From an uncultured Clostridia bacterium (GTDB lineage Bacteria; Bacillota; Clostridia; Christensenellales; Borkfalkiaceae), in NCBI GenBank assembly GCA_934247225.1, contig CAKQJE010000011.1, positions 1 to 64,000 of the forward strand: a DNA stretch of 64,000 nt, read 5' to 3'. Under the pieces are notes generated by a model. That model did no database searches. It was not told the DNA's origin and worked only from the letters and a program-made list of their open reading frames with translations. Within the stretch, counting starts at the first letter, position 1; the number at the start of each line of letters is the position of its first letter. The translations under genes were made by a program, and so were the position numbers. Below, in pieces: positions 25,112 to 34,011 of this stretch.

Positions 25112-25774
25112 ATGTGGTACGCAGTTATAGCGATACTTGTTCTCGTTCTCGATCAGGTTTCGAAAATTGCCGTCGCGGCGGCTTCGGGTATCGAACCGGG
25201 AACGCTCGGGAGCGGGAAAGTACTCGTTAAAAAAATAATAGACGGTTTCCTCGAAATAGAATATTGCGAAAACAACAACGGAATGATGGGCATTTTCAGC
25301 TTTTTATCCAACGGAAGGCTTGTTTTCATCATCGCGACGGTTTTAATCCTTGCGGGAATAATCGTTTATATGTGTCTTTCCAAAAACAGAGGCAAATGGC
25401 TCAACACGTCGCTCGCGTTCATAATCTCGGGCGCGCTCGGCAATTTTATAGACCGACTTTTCACAAACGGCGGTTACGTAAGAGATATGATCCACGTGAT
25501 CATCGAAATCAACGGCAAGGAATATTTCCCGTATATCTTCAACGTTGCGGATATCGCGCTCGTCGTCGGGGCGATCATGCTCATAATTTATATTCTGTTT
25601 ATCGGAAAGGACGCGGTGTTCTGTTCTAAAAAACGCCGCGCGAAACTCGAAGCCGAGGAAGAGGAAGGCAAGAAAAAAATCGCCGAAGCCATGCAGATTT
25701 TCGCCGACAAGGAAAACGACGGTTTAACAACAAACGACAATTCCGAAAAGCTCGGGCAGGACAATGGAAACTAA
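25112..25774 (+). CDS. lspA: Lipoprotein signal peptidase LspA
   Basis: Aspartyl protease of the membrane that removes signal peptides from lipidated prolipoproteins. 220 residues. The catalytic aspartates lie in GNFIDRLF and FNVADIALVVG. The N-terminal helix has LDQVSKI. The usual NxGaAfG loop reads NNNGMMGIF, a divergent form. The last 45 residues form a Glu/Lys-rich cytoplasmic tail absent in most LspA. It overlaps the downstream rluD-like gene by 11 bases, a conserved lspA-rluD pairing. Confidence 0.94.
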   Translation: MWYAVIAILVLVLDQVSKIAVAAASGIEPGTLGSGKVLVKKIIDGFLEIEYCENNNGMMGIFSFLSNGRLVFIIATVLILAGIIVYMCLSKNRGKWLNTSLAFIISGALGNFIDRLFTNGGYVRDMIHVIIEINGKEYFPYIFNVADIALVVGAIMLIIYILFIGKDAVFCSKKRRAKLEAEEEEGKKKIAEAMQIFADKENDGLTTNDNSEKLGQDNGN

Positions 25775-26666
25775 GATTTTCACCGCGGAAAATCCCGAGC
25801 GTCTGGACGTTTTTTTGTCCGAAAAGCTCGGCAAGACGAGATCGGCGGTAAAAAAAATGACGGACGACAAAAAAGTCACCGTCAACGGTAAACACGAAAA
25901 AGCGGGAAAGGTTTTAAAGGCGGGCGACGAGGTCGTCGCGGTTATTTCCGACCCCGTAAAGCTCGACTTAGAAGCCGAAAACATTCCGCTCGACATCGTT
26001 TATCAGGATAAGGACATCGCCGTTATCAACAAGCCGCAGGGATTAACCGTCCACGCGGGCAACGGCGTTCACGGGTCCACGCTCGTAAACGCGCTTTTGT
26101 ATCACCTCGATTCTTTAAGCGGAATAAACGGAGTTATCCGCCCGGGGATAGTTCACAGGATAGATAAGGACACCTCGGGGCTGCTCGTGGTTGCCAAAAA
26201 CGACGAAGCACACCTCTCTTTATCCGAGCAGATAAAAAACAAAACGTGCCGCAGAATTTACCGCGCGCTTGTAGAAGGCGTGGTTAAAGAAAACAACGGC
26301 GTTATCGATACGTTTATCGGCAGAAGCGATAAAAACCGCACTATGATGGCGGTCAAAGAAGACGGCAGAAGGGCGATTACGCATTACAAAGTCCTTAAAC
26401 GTTACAAGGATTACACTTATATGGAATTTTCGCTCGAAACGGGCAGAACGCACCAGATAAGGGTACATACGAAGCACATAGGGCATCCCATCGTCGGCGA
26501 CCCCGTTTACGGTTATAAAAATCAGAAATTCAAGTTAAACGGGCAGCTTCTGCACGCTTACAGGCTCGAACTTACGCACCCCGTAAGCGGCGAAAGAATG
26601 ACTTTCGAAGCCCCGCTTCCCGATTATTTTCAGGAAGTTTTACAAAGGCTCGACAAACAACAATAA
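25764..26666 (+). CDS. rluD: Pseudouridine synthase RluD family
   Basis: 300 residues. N-terminal S4 RNA-binding domain (DVFLSEKLGKTRSAVKKMTDDKKVTVNGK), then IVHRIDKDTSGLLVVAKND with the catalytic Asp, and GRTHQIRVHTKHIGHPIVGDPVYG. It modifies 23S rRNA uridines in helix 69 if a true RluD, though the RluA family is hard to split. It follows lspA with overlap and is likely co-transcribed. Confidence 0.93.
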   Translation: METKIFTAENPERLDVFLSEKLGKTRSAVKKMTDDKKVTVNGKHEKAGKVLKAGDEVVAVISDPVKLDLEAENIPLDIVYQDKDIAVINKPQGLTVHAGNGVHGSTLVNALLYHLDSLSGINGVIRPGIVHRIDKDTSGLLVVAKNDEAHLSLSEQIKNKTCRRIYRALVEGVVKENNGVIDTFIGRSDKNRTMMAVKEDGRRAITHYKVLKRYKDYTYMEFSLETGRTHQIRVHTKHIGHPIVGDPVYGYKNQKFKLNGQLLHAYRLELTHPVSGERMTFEAPLPDYFQEVLQRLDKQQ

Positions 26667-26671
26667 AACAA

Positions 26672-26742
26672 CCCGATAAGCGATTTACAGCGGCGGACTT
26701 TCAAACAACAAGCAAAAGTCGCGCTATAAGTCGATTATCGGG
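26672..26742. terminator. Hairpin terminator carrying the CTATAAG motif
   Basis: Imperfect 20-bp arms 26672-26691 and 26723-26742 with T run after. The right arm is a copy of CTATAAGYCGATTAWYG (26722-26740). It ends the lspA-rluD transcript. Confidence 0.65.
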
Positions 26743-26798
26743 CATTTTTGTAATTATTATTTTATTCGCCGTTCGACAAAACGTTCAATCAATTAAAC

Positions 26799-28160
26799 TC
26801 ATTTGTTTACGTTTTTTTCGGGATTAAAAGTCTTCATAAATCTCTTTATTAAAAAAGCGCAAAAATACGGAAACGTGTATATATTTTCGGAATAACCGAT
26901 ATTATTTGCGGACAACTTGAAGCCGTAAGCTATTTCGGGATATTCTTCGGACGAAATAAGCGTTCTTAAAGATTTCGAACGACCGCTTTTTGCTTTTACC
27001 TCCACGGGGATAAGATTATCCGCCGAACGAATAAAAAAATCTTCTTCGAGCGTTCCGTTTTCTTTTTTATAATAATAAAGGTTATAGCCCGACTTAACCA
27101 AGGCTTCCCCTGCAATGTTTTCGTAAAGCGCGCCTTTATAAACTCCGAGATTTTTATTGGCGCGCAAATCCTCCTGCGACTCTTCGTCCAGAAGCGAAAC
27201 AAGCAAACCTGTATCGCAAAAATACAATTTGAATTTGTCCGTATCGCAGTTTCCCGAAAGCGGAAGTTCGACGTCGTTTAAACAATAGCAGATATTTACG
27301 ATCCCCGCATCCGCAAGCCATTCCGCGCAGCCACGGTAATCACGGAACCGCGCGTTTTTTTCAATCTTTGAAATCTGAAATTTTTTGTTTTCTTTGGCAA
27401 GTTGGGAAGCAATGCTGTTAAAAACATTCATTATTCTCGTTTGATCAACGCCTTGCGCATATTTTCTTATATCTTCTTTGTAATCGGCAATAAGCTGTCG
27501 CTGCGTGTCGAGCGAGCCTTCGAAAGAGCCTTTTTCGATATAATCTTTTACCACCGCAGGCATACCGCCGAGAACGACGTAATCGAGAAAAACACCGTGG
27601 TAAACAGACATTTCCAGGTTGCTGAACGGCGTAAGCGTTTGCATATGTGAAAACATATCTTTTATCGTTTCGTCCGCATATCCCTTTGCCCACAAAAATT
27701 CCTCGAAATCCATAGAGTGCATTTCATAATCGGTTTTATAGCCCACGCTGTTGCTTTCGATTCGTTTATAATTAACGCCGAGCATAGATCCGCTGCAAAT
27801 AACGTCAAACCGCCCGTCTTCTTTAAAAAATTTCAACGACGTGGCGATTTCGGGAAATTCGGTTATTTCGTCGAAGAAAATAAGCGTTTTACCGTTGATA
27901 AATTTTTCGGACGGATTCAATAATGAAATATTTTTTATAATCGCCGAAACGGAATATCCGTCGACGGTTATTTTTTTATACTTTTCGTCTCTGACGAAAT
28001 TTATTTCGATAAAGCTTTCATACCTCGCATTTTTTGCAAAATGTCTTATCGATGCCGTTTTTCCGACTTGTCGACACCCTTTAACTATCAAAGGCTTTCT
28101 GTTTTCATCGGCTTTCCATTTCAATAAAAAATCGTCGATCTTGCGTCTTAAATATGCCAT
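26799..28160 (-). CDS. AAA-type ATPase with DUF4143 domain
   Basis: 453 residues. Walker A GCRQVGKTA follows the N-terminal LLKWKADENRKPLIVKG; Walker B is TLIFFDEITEFP. The C-terminal DUF4143 part is a PD-(D/E)XK-like module (EEDFFIRSADNLIPVEVKAKSG). These proteins are common, often many per genome, and poorly understood; some sit in toxin-antitoxin or mobile contexts. A second, distinct member is at 45798-47081. Its upstream region holds the 33-bp periodic repeats that resemble an insertion-sequence end. Confidence 0.9.
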   Translation of the reverse strand: MAYLRRKIDDFLLKWKADENRKPLIVKGCRQVGKTASIRHFAKNARYESFIEINFVRDEKYKKITVDGYSVSAIIKNISLLNPSEKFINGKTLIFFDEITEFPEIATSLKFFKEDGRFDVICSGSMLGVNYKRIESNSVGYKTDYEMHSMDFEEFLWAKGYADETIKDMFSHMQTLTPFSNLEMSVYHGVFLDYVVLGGMPAVVKDYIEKGSFEGSLDTQRQLIADYKEDIRKYAQGVDQTRIMNVFNSIASQLAKENKKFQISKIEKNARFRDYRGCAEWLADAGIVNICYCLNDVELPLSGNCDTDKFKLYFCDTGLLVSLLDEESQEDLRANKNLGVYKGALYENIAGEALVKSGYNLYYYKKENGTLEEDFFIRSADNLIPVEVKAKSGRSKSLRTLISSEEYPEIAYGFKLSANNIGYSENIYTFPYFCAFLIKRFMKTFNPEKNVNK

Positions 28161-28215
28161 TTCGATTATTTTCTCCCGTTTTTTCTATAATTATTATACT
28201 ACAAAAAATCGGCGA

Positions 28216-28350
28216 TGTCAACGGTTTTCACATTTTTATAGCGAATTACAGAGGGTTGGCACACATTTTTATAGCGAATTATAGGCAATGTTTTCACATT
28301 TTTGTAGCGAATTTTATGGAGTCGGCACACATTTTTATCGCGGATTACGA
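28216..28350. mobile_element. Four 20-bp repeats at 33-bp period, possible insertion-sequence end remnant
   Basis: CACATTTTTATAGCGAATTA occurs at 28229, 28262, 28295 and 28328 (the last two with 1-3 changes), exactly 33 bp apart, after TGTCAACGG at 28216. The 13-base linkers alternate between two types. Terminal arrays of about 20-bp transposase-binding repeats after a TG start are typical of IS21-type elements. No transposase gene is in the window, so this would be a solo end. Confidence 0.5.
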
Positions 28351-28517
28351 CTTATTATATATTTTATCTCGCCGTTTATTCGGTTTACGGGTTATTCGGT
28401 TTGCGGGTCGCAAAAAAAACATAAATCGCCCGCGAAGTAAAATCTCGGATTAAAAGCATATTTCGACACGACCAATAATAGTAATATATTGTAGCCACTG
28501 AAAATCAAGGAGTTTTT

Positions 28518-29987
28518 ATGGAAAAATACGATATTTACAGCGATATAAGCAAAAGGACGGGCGGAGATATTTACGTCGGAGTGGTAGGACCGGTAAGAGT
28601 CGGCAAATCCACGTTCGTGAAAAGATTCGCCGAGCTTATGATTACGCCGAACATCGTCGGCAAAAATAAAAAGAAAATAGCAACCGACGAACTTCCGCAG
28701 TCGGGCGCGGGGAAAACCGTCACCACGACCGAGCCGAAATTTATTCCCGGCGAAGCCGTAAAAGTGACTTTCGGCGGAAAAACCACCGCTAAAATGCGGC
28801 TTATCGACTGCGTGGGATTTATGGTAGACGGAGCTATCGGTCACGAAGAAAACGGCGAACCGAGAATGGTTCAGACGCCTTGGCAGGACGAACCCGTTCC
28901 GTTCGAGAAAGCCGCGGAAATCGGCACGGATAAGGTTATTTCCGAGCATTCGACGATAGGAGTCGTCGTCACGACGGACGGAAGCATAACAGATATTCCG
29001 AGAGAAAATTACGAACAAGCCGAACAGCTCACCGTTGAAAAGCTTAAAGCGCTCAACAAGCCGTTCGTTATCGTTTTGAACACTAAAACTCCGCAGGACA
29101 AAAACACGCTCGCACTTCGCGCTTCGCTCGAAGAGAAATACGGCGTTTCGGTCGTTTGTCTCGACGTTTTAACCTGCGACGAGGACGGATTTACCGCCGT
29201 TTTCGAAAAAGTTTTGTCCGAATTCCCCGTAAGGTCGGCGGACATAAATCTTCCCGATTGGCTTTGCGCTTTGCCGATAGAAAACAGGGCGATAAGCGAA
29301 ATTATTTCCGCCGTGAAAGACGCCTCTTCCGAAATGGTTAAAATGAAGGACTGCCATAAGCTCGAAGAGTCGCTCGCAAGCGTGGATAAAATTATTCCCG
29401 CCGGAATAAAGGCGGACGCGGGCGAGGGAAAAGTCACCGTAACCGTGAATACAGACAAGAGTTTGTTTTACGACGTTATCAGCGAAACCTGCGGCGAAAC
29501 TATCGACGGCGAATACAAACTTATGAGTTTTGTCCGCGATCTATCAAAGGCGAAATGGGAGTACGACAGAATTCGTTCGGGTCTCGAAGCCGCCGACGCG
29601 AAAGGCTACGGCATAGTCCTCCCCTCCGAAAAGGACGTTAAAATCGGCGAACCCGTTCTCGTTAAACACGGGTCGGGATATTCGGTTAAAGTAACCGCCG
29701 AAACGGAAAGTCTGCACGTCGTGAAAGTAGGGGTAAAAGCCTCGGTCAATCCCCTTTCGGGAACGAAAAAGCAGTGTGAGGACTTTATGGACTTTATCAC
29801 CTCGGAAACGGAAGAGGGAAAAGTTTCGGAAGCAAAGGTTTTCGGTCGCCCGCTCGGCGAGCTTGTTTTAGACGAGATCAACAGAAAAACAGGCGCGATG
29901 CCCGAGGAAACGCGCGGAAAATTAAAGCGCGCCGTAACCAAAATGGTCAACGACGGCAAATACAAAGTTTTGTATTTCGTTTATTGA
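28518..29987 (+). CDS. spoIVA: Stage IV sporulation protein A
   Basis: ATPase that polymerises on the forespore surface and forms the base of the spore coat. 489 residues, close to the 492 of Bacillus subtilis SpoIVA. It opens MEKYDIYSDISKRTGGDIYVG, then Walker A GPVRVGKST, a switch DCVGFMVDGAIGHEE, and the conserved C-terminus KYKVLYFVY needed for membrane targeting. ATG 28518 has an AAGGAG site. A sporulation sigma promoter is expected but I cannot assign one with confidence. It is the best evidence that this organism forms endospores. Confidence 0.97.
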   Translation: MEKYDIYSDISKRTGGDIYVGVVGPVRVGKSTFVKRFAELMITPNIVGKNKKKIATDELPQSGAGKTVTTTEPKFIPGEAVKVTFGGKTTAKMRLIDCVGFMVDGAIGHEENGEPRMVQTPWQDEPVPFEKAAEIGTDKVISEHSTIGVVVTTDGSITDIPRENYEQAEQLTVEKLKALNKPFVIVLNTKTPQDKNTLALRASLEEKYGVSVVCLDVLTCDEDGFTAVFEKVLSEFPVRSADINLPDWLCALPIENRAISEIISAVKDASSEMVKMKDCHKLEESLASVDKIIPAGIKADAGEGKVTVTVNTDKSLFYDVISETCGETIDGEYKLMSFVRDLSKAKWEYDRIRSGLEAADAKGYGIVLPSEKDVKIGEPVLVKHGSGYSVKVTAETESLHVVKVGVKASVNPLSGTKKQCEDFMDFITSETEEGKVSEAKVFGRPLGELVLDEINRKTGAMPEETRGKLKRAVTKMVNDGKYKVLYFVY

Positions 29988-30016
29988 TTGAAAAAACACA
30001 ATTTTATAATTATATA

Positions 30017-30053
30017 AAAACCCGAGGGGCTTCATTCTCCTCTCGGGTTTTTT
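30017..30053. terminator. Terminator between spoIVA and the LRR gene
   Basis: AACCCGAGGGG pairs with CCTCTCGGGTT (one mismatch) and is flanked by A and T runs; the two genes are convergent. Confidence 0.75.
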
Positions 30054-30082
30054 ATCTTAGATTTTACAAAAGTTTAGATTTC

Positions 30083-31789
30083 TTATTCCTCTTGATTTAT
30101 AAATTCCCAAATAACAGGAGTTTTTTCGTCTGTATCGTAGTGCCAATAATTACCGTCATAGGCAGTACCGTCCGCATTAAGAGGCGGCTCTGTTTCGCTG
30201 TAAAAATACGGGCTAACTGCCCAATATATATTCAAGCTTTTCCATTGTTCGGCAGTGCCATTGTATAAAACTTTTAATTCAGAACCATAAAACGCACTCT
30301 GCTCGATATATTTTACACCTTTCGGAATAACTATATTTTTCAGTTTTTTACACCCCGCAAAGGCTCGCTCGCCGATTCTTTCCACACTATCAGGAATATC
30401 GATATTTGTTAATGCGCTGCAATTTAAAAAAGCATATGATCCAATTTCTACTATGCTATCGGGGATTTCAATAGTCGTCAATTCGCTGCACCCCGAGAAA
30501 AGATATGAGTCTATACTTGTTATACTGTCAGGAATAGCAACGCTTGTCAAGCCGGTACAGCCGGAAAACGCGTTTGATCCGATGCTTGTCACGCTATTCG
30601 GAATAACAATACTTGTTAATCCGCTGCAACCGGAAAAAGCACTTGATCCGATACTTGTTACGCTATCGGGAATATTAAATTCTGTCAAACCGACACATCC
30701 GGAAAAAGTTGAATGCGCTATTTCCGTTATGCTGTTTGAAATTTTAACTGTTTTTAATCCTTTGCAATTCATAAATGCCCCGGAATCTATACTTTTAACA
30801 TTATCGGGTATATATATGCCCGTTAAACCGACACACCCCGAAAAAGCTTCACTACAAATTTCTTTTACTCTGTTCCCGATAACAACGTTTTCAAAATTAT
30901 CATGATTATAAAAAGCTTTCCACGGGATAGTTTCCATATTGAGAACAATATTTTTAATGTGAGGCAGTTTTAAAAACGAATTATTTCCATACATTGCAGA
31001 TTGATAATAATTCGATTCATAGTATACCGTCGACAAATTGGAAGCTTTATAAAAAACTTGCGCTCCGATCTCGGTTACCGACGACGGAATTCGTATCGAC
31101 GTTAAACCCGTACAACCGTAAAATACGCGCGCTCCGATTTTTTCAATTGTTTCTGGAATAAATACAGACGTTATATTTACACATTCGGAAAACGCCCTGT
31201 CTCCGATAGCGACAACCTTTTTCCCGTCATATGCCGTCGGTATTACAACATCTTTATCTGTACAAGACCCCATTCCCGTAACGATGTATCCGTCCGAATA
31301 ACCGTCTGTATTTAGCGCATATTCAAGTCCTTGCGATCCCGGTTCCGATACATATTTCTGTTCTACAATAACTAAACCGCATACCGAGCAGTGCTTCCCT
31401 TCCGTATATCCGGGCTTAGCTTTTGTAGGCGCAACCGCTTTGTCGATTACAACACTATGCGGAGCATAATCCCCATACTCAAAAGTTTTATCATCTTTCG
31501 CCCCGCAAACGCAAGAATAATAATATACGGCTTTTTGTATACAAGTAGCTTCGCTTTCTAAAAACTTTTTATCAACAACCTGCGTGAAATTATGGATATG
31601 ATCATAATCCGATTCCGATTTAAATTCGCTTTCACTCGTCGAAGCCTGCGATTCGCCGTTACCGCTGTTTTTCGGAACTGTTACGGCTATCGTAATGCCT
31701 ATCGCCAAAATAACAGCAACCGAAACGACAATCGTTATAACTACATTCTTTTTCTTAAAAAAATCAATTAGTTTAAAATCTTTTTTCAT
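30083..31789 (-). CDS. BspA-type leucine-rich repeat surface protein
   Basis: 568 residues. An N-terminal transmembrane anchor (VVITIVVSVAVILAIGITIAVTV) is followed by a Ser/Glu linker and a Cys-rich segment of CxCG and CSVCG motifs (about 90-160). About twelve 23-residue BspA-like repeats of the type IPDSVTSIGSSAFSGCSGLT run from about 185 to 520. Such proteins sit on the cell surface and bind host or microbial ligands; the ligand here is unknown. The repeats are nearly identical, which makes copy number prone to change. Confidence 0.9.
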   Translation of the reverse strand: MKKDFKLIDFFKKKNVVITIVVSVAVILAIGITIAVTVPKNSGNGESQASTSESEFKSESDYDHIHNFTQVVDKKFLESEATCIQKAVYYYSCVCGAKDDKTFEYGDYAPHSVVIDKAVAPTKAKPGYTEGKHCSVCGLVIVEQKYVSEPGSQGLEYALNTDGYSDGYIVTGMGSCTDKDVVIPTAYDGKKVVAIGDRAFSECVNITSVFIPETIEKIGARVFYGCTGLTSIRIPSSVTEIGAQVFYKASNLSTVYYESNYYQSAMYGNNSFLKLPHIKNIVLNMETIPWKAFYNHDNFENVVIGNRVKEICSEAFSGCVGLTGIYIPDNVKSIDSGAFMNCKGLKTVKISNSITEIAHSTFSGCVGLTEFNIPDSVTSIGSSAFSGCSGLTSIVIPNSVTSIGSNAFSGCTGLTSVAIPDSITSIDSYLFSGCSELTTIEIPDSIVEIGSYAFLNCSALTNIDIPDSVERIGERAFAGCKKLKNIVIPKGVKYIEQSAFYGSELKVLYNGTAEQWKSLNIYWAVSPYFYSETEPPLNADGTAYDGNYWHYDTDEKTPVIWEFINQEE

Positions 31790-31917
31790 TACATTTTGCC
31801 TCTCTTACAGATCGCCTCAATTATAACAGTATCCCGTTATTTTGTCAACGGTTAAACGTTATTATAATAACGCCGGAATGCTATATAATATTTGTATCAC
31901 AAAGTAAAGGTTTGAAT

Positions 31918-32238
31918 ATGGACGGTATCGTTGAAAAAATTGATAAAATGAGAATGGAGCGGGGGTGGACGGTAAACAAACTTGCAAGCGAAGCTATGCT
32001 CACGCAAAGCACGGTCGCGAATATGTTCAACACGGGAGCAGAACCGAGAATTTCCACTCTCAAAGCTATATGCGACGCGTTCGAAATCACCCTTTCGGAA
32101 TTTTTCTTCGATTCCAAGAAAGAACCGATCGACCCTTTGACTATGGAAACGGCGGTCACTCTTTCGAAATTAAACGATAAGGACAAAAAGCTGATAAGCG
32201 AACTTACAAAGGCACTTTTAAAGATTCAAAACGGTTGA
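31918..32238 (+). CDS. XRE-family transcriptional regulator
   Basis: 106 residues from ATG 31918 (AAAGG upstream). Residues about 4-65 form the helix-turn-helix (IDKMRMERGWTVNKLASEAMLTQSTVANMF...RISTLKAICDAFEITLSEFF), close to SinR/HipB-like regulators. The C-terminal 40 residues are a short helical dimerisation tail. It stands alone, closed by terminators, so its targets cannot be inferred. Confidence 0.85.
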   Translation: MDGIVEKIDKMRMERGWTVNKLASEAMLTQSTVANMFNTGAEPRISTLKAICDAFEITLSEFFFDSKKEPIDPLTMETAVTLSKLNDKDKKLISELTKALLKIQNG

Positions 32239-32264
32239 AAATTTTAGAAATAAAAAGCAAAAGT

Positions 32265-32329
32265 CCGCCTATAAGCCGATTATCGGGCGGTTTTAAAAAA
32301 ATACAGCGGGCGAACATTGTTCGCCCGCT
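32265..32329. terminator. Two consecutive hairpin terminators, the first with the CTATAAG motif
   Basis: The first hairpin is CCGCC (32265-32269) with GGCGG (32286-32290) closing on a loop that is a CTATAAG copy (32267-32285), followed by TTTT. The second is AGCGGGCGAAC-ATT-GTTCGCCCGCT (32305-32329). Confidence 0.7.
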
Positions 32330-32409
32330 TCTTTTATATAACGTTAAAATCGTTGAAGCGGTCGGTTATCGCCCGACAACGAAAACGCCCGTTTCTCATC
32401 GATTTTAAA

Positions 32410-33135
32410 TCAATTGTCTTTATCATTTGACTTTTCTTTTTGCTCTAAAACGAAAAGCGAAGCAAATTTCGGGAAAGTCGGTTGAAAATCGAAGAGTTTA
32501 TCGAGTAATTTTGAGAAAAATCCTATTATCGTTCCGTTGATAACAGCCATAACGAGAGTCCCCCAGCCGATCCCCTCGATTTTACCGAAAAACGCGAAAG
32601 TCATAATCACGCTCGCCGTAAGGCACGAAAGGTCGACAATCGTTTTTAAAACCGACAGTTTTATAGAGTATCGAACAGAAACTGCTTTTACGAAAAAGTC
32701 GTACACCTGCGGATATAGATAGGTTTTGAAAAACAACGCGACGGAAAAAGAAGTTAAAATTACGCCGCAAATAAACATTACTATTCTGAGCCACAAATCG
32801 AAGCTCCCGTGCGGGGTTATCGACGGGTCGAAACAAGGGATTTTTCGCCACAAATCGAGTACGAAACCGTAAATAAGGCATGTTATAAAGGAGAATAGGT
32901 ATGCGGCTTTAAATTTTCGCAGTACAACGCACAAGACGATAAACAAACCCGCCTGAATGACGTATTCCGCCTGACCAAAAGTAAGAACGCCCGTTTTTAA
33001 GCTCAATAAATACGCCGGGGCGACGATCATCGAAATTCCGAAATCCGCGGCGGTGAGTATTGCAACCGCGAACGCAAGCAGAATTATTGCGACAAAATAG
33101 GTTATCTCGCTTGAAATTTTCAGTTTTTTCTTCAT
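32410..33135 (-). CDS. YczE/YitT-like integral membrane protein (DUF6198 type)
   Basis: 241 residues with about five transmembrane helices. It opens SSEITYFVAIILLAFAVAILTAADFGISMIVAPAYLLSL, the conserved start of YczE-like proteins, and ends in a charged tail. Function of the family is not known; transport is often suggested. A consensus promoter and a leader with competing hairpins lie upstream, so expression is probably controlled by a small molecule or RNA signal. Confidence 0.8.
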   Translation of the reverse strand: MKKKLKISSEITYFVAIILLAFAVAILTAADFGISMIVAPAYLLSLKTGVLTFGQAEYVIQAGLFIVLCVVLRKFKAAYLFSFITCLIYGFVLDLWRKIPCFDPSITPHGSFDLWLRIVMFICGVILTSFSVALFFKTYLYPQVYDFFVKAVSVRYSIKLSVLKTIVDLSCLTASVIMTFAFFGKIEGIGWGTLVMAVINGTIIGFFSKLLDKLFDFQPTFPKFASLFVLEQKEKSNDKDN

Positions 33136-33203
33136 TTTTCTTCTCCGTTTTTCTTTTTTTTGTTGTTAAATAGGTTTTAATGCCCGCCGACACGTTTTTA
33201 TAT

Positions 33204-33282
33204 AAAAAAACGCCACACACCCGGGTTAAGGGTGCATGGCGAAAAATGAGTTTTATCTCAGAAAAATCCATACCGATTTTGT
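33204..33282 (-). promoter_or_regulatory. Candidate transcription attenuator or orphan riboswitch
   Basis: The leader of the YczE-like gene holds a clear terminator hairpin (33211-33241, CGCCA..CACCC with GGGTG..TGGCG, T-run 33204-33210). Its 5' half can instead pair with an upstream GGTATGG (complement of 33268-33274) to form a second stem around a TGAG/CTCA hairpin. The two structures exclude each other. It matches no riboswitch class I recognise. Confidence 0.55.
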
Positions 33283-33288
33283 GATTTC

Positions 33289-33317
33289 AGTATACTCCGA
33301 TGTTTTTTAATTGTCAA
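33289..33317 (-). promoter_or_regulatory. Sigma-A promoter of the YczE-like gene
   Basis: Minus-strand TTGACA (33312-33317), 17-base spacer, TATACT (33289-33294). The leader to the start codon is about 145 bases. Confidence 0.85.
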
Positions 33318-33378
33318 CAAATTTAATATATTTTGTTTGCGAAAAACCTTATCAGACGCAAAATCGGGAAGCCGTTTT

Positions 33379-33480
33379 GTCCTCTTCCACCGCAAGCGGT
33401 CCCCCTTCTCCAAAAGGAGAAGGCTTTCTGTCCTCTTCCGTCGGCTGCGCCGACACCTTCTCCAAAGGGAGAAGGCTTTT
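33379..33480. repeat. Two tandem 51-bp repeats, each with internal hairpins
   Basis: 33379-33429 and 33430-33480 share GTCCTCTTCC...CTTCTCCAAA.GGAGAAGGCTTT. Each holds two hairpins (for example CCTTCTCC with GGAGAAGG). All six frames give low-complexity peptides, so this is non-coding repeat DNA. Confidence 0.7.
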
Positions 33481-33544
33481 TCTTCCGAATGACCTCTTTT
33501 GGAATGCAACAAAAACACGTAGGGGCGACCATTGTGTCAAGAGA

Positions 33545-33609
33545 ATGATTGTATACAATCTGTGCAAGGGGATTGCATACAAGTGTGTAAGCGGATTGTA
33601 TACAGCTCA
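33545..33609. repeat. Three TTGTATACAA-like palindromes in an intergenic stretch
   Basis: GATTGTATACAATC (about 33548-33561), GATTGCATACAAGTG and GATTGTATACAGCTC follow each other at roughly 22-25 bp steps, after a GTAGGGGCGACC dispersed repeat. They are not near a start codon, so they are more likely repeat debris than an operator. The rest of 33481-33673 shows nothing. Confidence 0.45.
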
Positions 33610-33673
33610 TTATAATTCACCTAACAGTATTTTGTTGTGTTTGCAACAGTTTTATGGGAAACGGAAAGTTCAA

Positions 33674-33991
33674 TCAGTTGAAATCGAAAACGCGGACGAG
33701 ATGCGGCTGCGCGCCCGTTTCTTTGTCGAGCGGCATATCCATTACGTCTTTCATATATTCGTTCCACCTCTTCACAACCTCACTTTCCGACTGAACTTTC
33801 GCGGCGAAATCTACGCCTTTTTCGCATTCGTAATAACCGAAAATGTCGTTGCCGTCAAACCAGATAGAGTAGTTTTTAATACCTGCGGCGGACAAAACCT
33901 CTTTCATTTCCTGCCATATTTCATCGTGACGTCTGATATATTCTTCTCTTTTTCCCTTTTTAAGTTTAGCTCTCCAAGCGTATTTTTCCAT
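33674..33991 (-). CDS. rhaM: L-rhamnose mutarotase
   Basis: Interconverts the alpha and beta anomers of L-rhamnose. 105 residues, the family length. The fold motifs are MEKYAWRAKLKKGKREEYIRRHDEIW (His in RRHDEIW acts in catalysis), YSIWFDGNDIFGYYE, and the end HLVRVFDFN. No other rhamnose genes are in the window, so it is an isolated member; action on a related sugar is possible. Confidence 0.9.
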   Translation of the reverse strand: MEKYAWRAKLKKGKREEYIRRHDEIWQEMKEVLSAAGIKNYSIWFDGNDIFGYYECEKGVDFAAKVQSESEVVKRWNEYMKDVMDMPLDKETGAQPHLVRVFDFN

Positions 33992-34011
33992 ATATATACT
34001 CCATGTTTCGG

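Noticed and set aside
28229..28347. Possible CRISPR array
   Set aside because: Repeats are only 20 bp with 13-bp linkers that alternate between two sequences; there are no unique spacers and no cas genes.
28154..28453. Frame encoding 11-residue repeats (HIFIANYR type)
   Set aside because: The periodicity comes from the 33-bp DNA repeat; no start site and no family, so treated as repeat DNA.
33548..33561. TTGTATACAA as a GntR-type operator
   Set aside because: It is more than 200 bases from the nearest promoter and sits in repeat debris.
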